Origin: Lysinibacillus xylanilyticus
GTDB lineage: Bacteria; Bacillota; Bacilli; Bacillales_A; Planococcaceae
Assembly (NCBI RefSeq): GCF_001183605.1
Contig: NZ_LFXJ01000002.1
Span: 374,501 to 438,500 of the forward strand
DNA length: 64,000 nt
Reading direction: 5' to 3'
The position numbers and the translations under genes were made by a program. The notes under the pieces are model-generated. The model did not search any database. It saw nothing but the letters and a program-made list of their open reading frames with translations, and was not told the DNA's origin. Numbering within the stretch: position 1 is the first letter of the stretch; each line of letters begins with the position of its first letter. Shown here one piece after another: positions 61,604 to 64,000 of this stretch.

Positions 61604-62227
61604 ATGAATGTATTAGTAGTAAAAGCTAACAACCGTCCAGATGGTATTTCAACAAAAATGTATGACACATTTATGGAAAATGTACAAGGTGTAGATGTAA
61701 CGACTTTTGACGTATTCGCAGAAGACATGCCTTATTTCGGTCAAGATCTTTTCAATGCTTTTGGTAAAGTTCAAAATGGTGAAGCGTTAACTGACGTTGA
61801 ATCACGTCTTTTAGCAGCAAAACAAAAAGCTATGGACGCTTTAACTGCAGCTAATGTTGTTGTATTTGCTTTCCCACTTTGGAACTTAACAATTCCAGCG
61901 AAATTACAAACTTTCATTGACTATGTATTCCAAGCTGGTTATACATTTAAATATAATGAAAACGGTCAATTAGAAGGCTTAATGGGTGACAAAAAAGTTG
62001 TAATTTTAAATGCTCGTGGTGGTTACTATTCTTCACCTGAAGCACGACCAATGGAAATGTCAGTTAACTACATCAAAAATGTTGTTGGCATGTTCGGTAT
62101 GGGAATTATCGAAGAGGTTATCATTGAAGGTCATAACGCGTCTCAAGATAAAGCACAAGAAATTATTGCAAATGGCCTAGAAGCGGTTAAAAAAGTAGCT
62201 CAATCTTTACAAACTGTAAACGCATAA
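61604..62227 (+). CDS. azoR: FMN-dependent NADH:azoreductase (quinone reductase)
   Basis: A protein of 207 residues of the flavodoxin-like fold. MNVLVVKANNRPDGISTKMY is the FMN phosphate loop, VFAFPLWNLTIPAKLQTFID near 86 is the family's (P)xWN flavin-binding block, and LNARGGYYSS near 135 the second. AzoR enzymes reduce quinones and azo compounds by two electrons. The MhqR-type operator links it to the quinone/diamide stress response with mhqD. AAGGGAG precedes ATG 61604. Confidence 0.94.
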   Translation: MNVLVVKANNRPDGISTKMYDTFMENVQGVDVTTFDVFAEDMPYFGQDLFNAFGKVQNGEALTDVESRLLAAKQKAMDALTAANVVVFAFPLWNLTIPAKLQTFIDYVFQAGYTFKYNENGQLEGLMGDKKVVILNARGGYYSSPEARPMEMSVNYIKNVVGMFGMGIIEEVIIEGHNASQDKAQEIIANGLEAVKKVAQSLQTVNA

Positions 62228-62243
62228 TAAATTATTTTTTAAC

Positions 62244-62277
62244 AAAAGTTCTCTCTAATTCGAGAGGACTTTTTTTA
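62244..62277 (+). terminator. Intrinsic terminator
   Basis: AAAAGTTCTCTCT pairs (with G-U) with CGAGAGGACTTTT, ending in seven Ts. Confidence 0.85.
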
Positions 62278-62533
62278 TTTCTTTCATAGAGGTATGGTAA
62301 TGGTGAAGAGGTCTAAAATACTGGTATTATGCGCATATTTTTGATTTACATTTAATAACATCATATTGTGTGAAATAATTATGAAATGATATTAATCTAT
62401 CTTTATTGAGTAAAGTGTTTTGCTATTTGGTTAAAAGTACATACAATTAGGACTATTTGTTCAGTTAATAAAGCAATTAGTATAATATAATAGAAATCGT
62501 AGGAAAATATTAGATTTTCAAGGAGGGTGTTTC
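62278..62533 (+). other. Promoter region of the SLH nucleotidase
   Basis: AT-rich leader, no gene seen. A strong AAGGAGGG ribosome binding site (62520-62527) precedes ATG 62534. Several TATAAT-like stretches, such as TATAATATAATAG near 62472-62485, could be the promoter -10. Confidence 0.5.
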
Positions 62534-64000
62534 ATGAATAAGAAATTAATGACTAAATTCTTAGCGATGTTACTTGTTCTATTCACAGTCTTACCATTTG
62601 GACTATCCGCAAATGCTGCATCAAACGATGTAACACGTGGGGATTATGTAAAAGAATTAGTAGAAAGTTTAAATGTAGACCTAGGTGATGGTTCCAAAAT
62701 TGCCTTCACTGACGTCTCTAAGGATCTAGCCCCGTATGTAGAAAAAGCAGTAGAATTGAAGCTTATTAACGGTAAAACTTCGACATTATTTGGTCCAAAT
62801 GATAAATTGACACGTCAACAAGCATTTGTTATTTCTGCTCGTGGATTAGTCAAAGAAAACGCTCCACTTTCTGTGTTAGATAAGTTTAAAGATGCAGATC
62901 AAGTTGCAACAACACATAAGCAAGATTTAGCAAATGCCGTTGCTGCAAACATATTACAAGGCTTTGCGGATAACACAATTCGCCCTCGTGACTATGTAAC
63001 AACTAAGCAAATGCAAAGTATTATTGAACGCTTTGTAGCCGAATACAAATTACCTACATCTACATCTAAAGTAGATCTTCAAATTTTAGGAACAACAGAT
63101 ATTCATACAAACCTTGCAAATTATAATTATTTCTTAGATAAAGAATCAGCTGATGTAGGTTTAGCAAACACAGCAACATTAATTGAACAAGCCCGTTCTA
63201 AAAATCAAAACACATTATTATTTGATAATGGCGATTTAATTCAAGGAACGCCACTAGGATCATATAAAGCGTTAGAGAACGTTTTAAAACCGGGTGAAGT
63301 TCATCCAGCTATTGCAGCACTAAATGCACTGAAATATGATGGTGGAACTTTAGGGAACCATGAGTTCAACTATGGTTTAAAGTTTTTAGATGAAGTATTA
63401 AATGATGCAAAATATCCAGTCGTAAATGCAAACACATACGACGCTAAAACAAAAAAACACATGTATACACCTTATGTAATTCTTGATAAAGAGGTTGTAG
63501 ACAATACAGGTAAAAAGCACACAATTAAAGTTGGCGTTACAGGTATCGTACCAACAAAAATTGTTGAATGGGATGCTATTCATTTAGCAGGCAAAGTAGA
63601 AATGCAAGAACCAGTTGAAGCGGTTAAAGCGGTTGTACCAGAAATGCAAAAAGCAGGTGCAGACGTAATTGTAGTACTTTCACACTCAGGTATTGGTGAG
63701 GATACTTACGTAAAAGGCAACGAGAACGTAGGATACCAAATCTCTGAGATTAAAGGGGTAGACGCTTTAATTACAGGTCACTCTCATTTAACATTCCCAG
63801 GTGACTATAAAAATCTTAAAAATGTTGATCAAGAAAAAGGGACAATTAACGGAGTACCTACAGTAATGGCAGGAAGCTATGGTAGCTATCTTGGAGTTAT
63901 TGATTTAAAACTAGAACAACAAGGCTCTAAATGGGTTGTAGTGGATGGAAAAGGTTCTATCCGTTCTATCAAACAAGAAGGCTTACAACCATCTAAAACA
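62534..64000 (+). CDS. SLH-domain cell-surface 5'-nucleotidase / 2',3'-cyclic phosphodiesterase (3' end outside window)
   Basis: 489 codons are visible without a stop. A signal peptide (MNKKLMTKFLAMLLVLFTVL, cleavage near ANA-A at 31) is followed by S-layer homology repeats (about 35-170: TRGDYVKELVESL, AFTDVSKDLAPYVEKAVELK, FGPNDKLTRQQAF). A metallophosphatase domain then begins with LQILGTTDIHTNLANY near 180 (DxH), DNGDLIQG near 233, GNHEFNYG near 275 and ITGHSHL near 412. It should hydrolyse extracellular nucleotides, anchored to the cell wall through SLH domains. SLH at the N-terminus rather than the C-terminus is notable. Confidence 0.93.
   Translation, partial: MNKKLMTKFLAMLLVLFTVLPFGLSANAASNDVTRGDYVKELVESLNVDLGDGSKIAFTDVSKDLAPYVEKAVELKLINGKTSTLFGPNDKLTRQQAFVISARGLVKENAPLSVLDKFKDADQVATTHKQDLANAVAANILQGFADNTIRPRDYVTTKQMQSIIERFVAEYKLPTSTSKVDLQILGTTDIHTNLANYNYFLDKESADVGLANTATLIEQARSKNQNTLLFDNGDLIQGTPLGSYKALENVLKPGEVHPAIAALNALKYDGGTLGNHEFNYGLKFLDEVLNDAKYPVVNANTYDAKTKKHMYTPYVILDKEVVDNTGKKHTIKVGVTGIVPTKIVEWDAIHLAGKVEMQEPVEAVKAVVPEMQKAGADVIVVLSHSGIGEDTYVKGNENVGYQISEIKGVDALITGHSHLTFPGDYKNLKNVDQEKGTINGVPTVMAGSYGSYLGVIDLKLEQQGSKWVVVDGKGSIRSIKQEGLQPSKT

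Overview
The window looks like a chromosomal segment of a mesophilic, low-GC Bacillaceae/Planococcaceae bacterium, most likely Lysinibacillus or a close relative. The basis is an AT-rich sequence, strong Shine-Dalgarno sites with frequent GTG/TTG starts, many genes recognisable as counterparts of Bacillus subtilis genes (yclNOPQ, hflX, ppaC, niaP, ykaA, mhqD, azoR, yeeI), an SLH-domain surface nucleotidase, and abundant dispersed intergenic repeats. The genus is inferred from these features, not from a search. No rRNA, tRNA, CRISPR array, phage or transposase gene was seen.

Layout. 1-3.4 kb: tail of an unknown gene, a decayed membrane-protein remnant, a HEAT-like protein, then a cobalamin riboswitch with terminator ahead of a degenerate adenosyltransferase-like gene and btuF. 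3.4-3.9 kb: a 42-bp tandem array. 4-8.7 kb: a tyrosine phosphatase, a MATE pump with structured leader, an RlmA-type rRNA methyltransferase, PlsC and a low-molecular-weight phosphatase. 8.7-10.9 kb: repeat-rich DNA around a YebC/TACO1-family gene. 10.9-20.6 kb: ArsB-type permease, chemoreceptor, DUF218 protein, oligoendopeptidase F, AI-2E-type permease, Nudix hydrolase, small hypotheticals and the MhqD-like esterase. 20.7-24.6 kb (minus strand): MMPL exporter and ykaA-pit phosphate uptake. 25-33.6 kb: ABC exporter, methyltransferase, PutP, HflX, DtpT. 34.3-38.5 kb: a D-amino-acid salvage operon (desuccinylase, N-acyltransferase, N-succinylamino acid racemase) with a YkvI-like permease. 38.8-43 kb: a Fur-type promoter driving a petrobactin-type uptake operon (yclNOPQ) ending in a haem monooxygenase.

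44.0-48.6 kb is the most unusual part: a complete comQXPA quorum-sensing cassette, including a 56-codon comX, enclosed by diverged long inverted repeats with GGCGGT/ACCGCC hairpins and carrying no transposase. It reads as a cargo-bearing, non-autonomous mobile cassette. Just outside it lie a double-CxC(G)-motif protein and a 42-codon membrane-anchored peptide.

49.9-64 kb: PAP2 phosphatase, a MtnX-like phosphatase with thrC-thrB, NiaP, an RpiR-type regulator, a GNAT, PpaC, a Rieske/DAO oxidoreductase, a FrnE/DsbA-like protein, azoreductase, and the start of an SLH/5'-nucleotidase running off the end.

Two themes cut across the window. First, at least three intergenic repeat types recur (an AACTTCTTTCAGC to GGCATAATTGA composite, a MITE-like element with GTTGATT ends, and a 35-bp GCGAAAGCGAAGCGACAGC tandem repeat), often abutting terminator T-runs. 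Second, mhqD and azoR, 41 kb apart, share the same 16-bp operator in opposite orientation, marking an MhqR-type quinone/electrophile-stress regulon.
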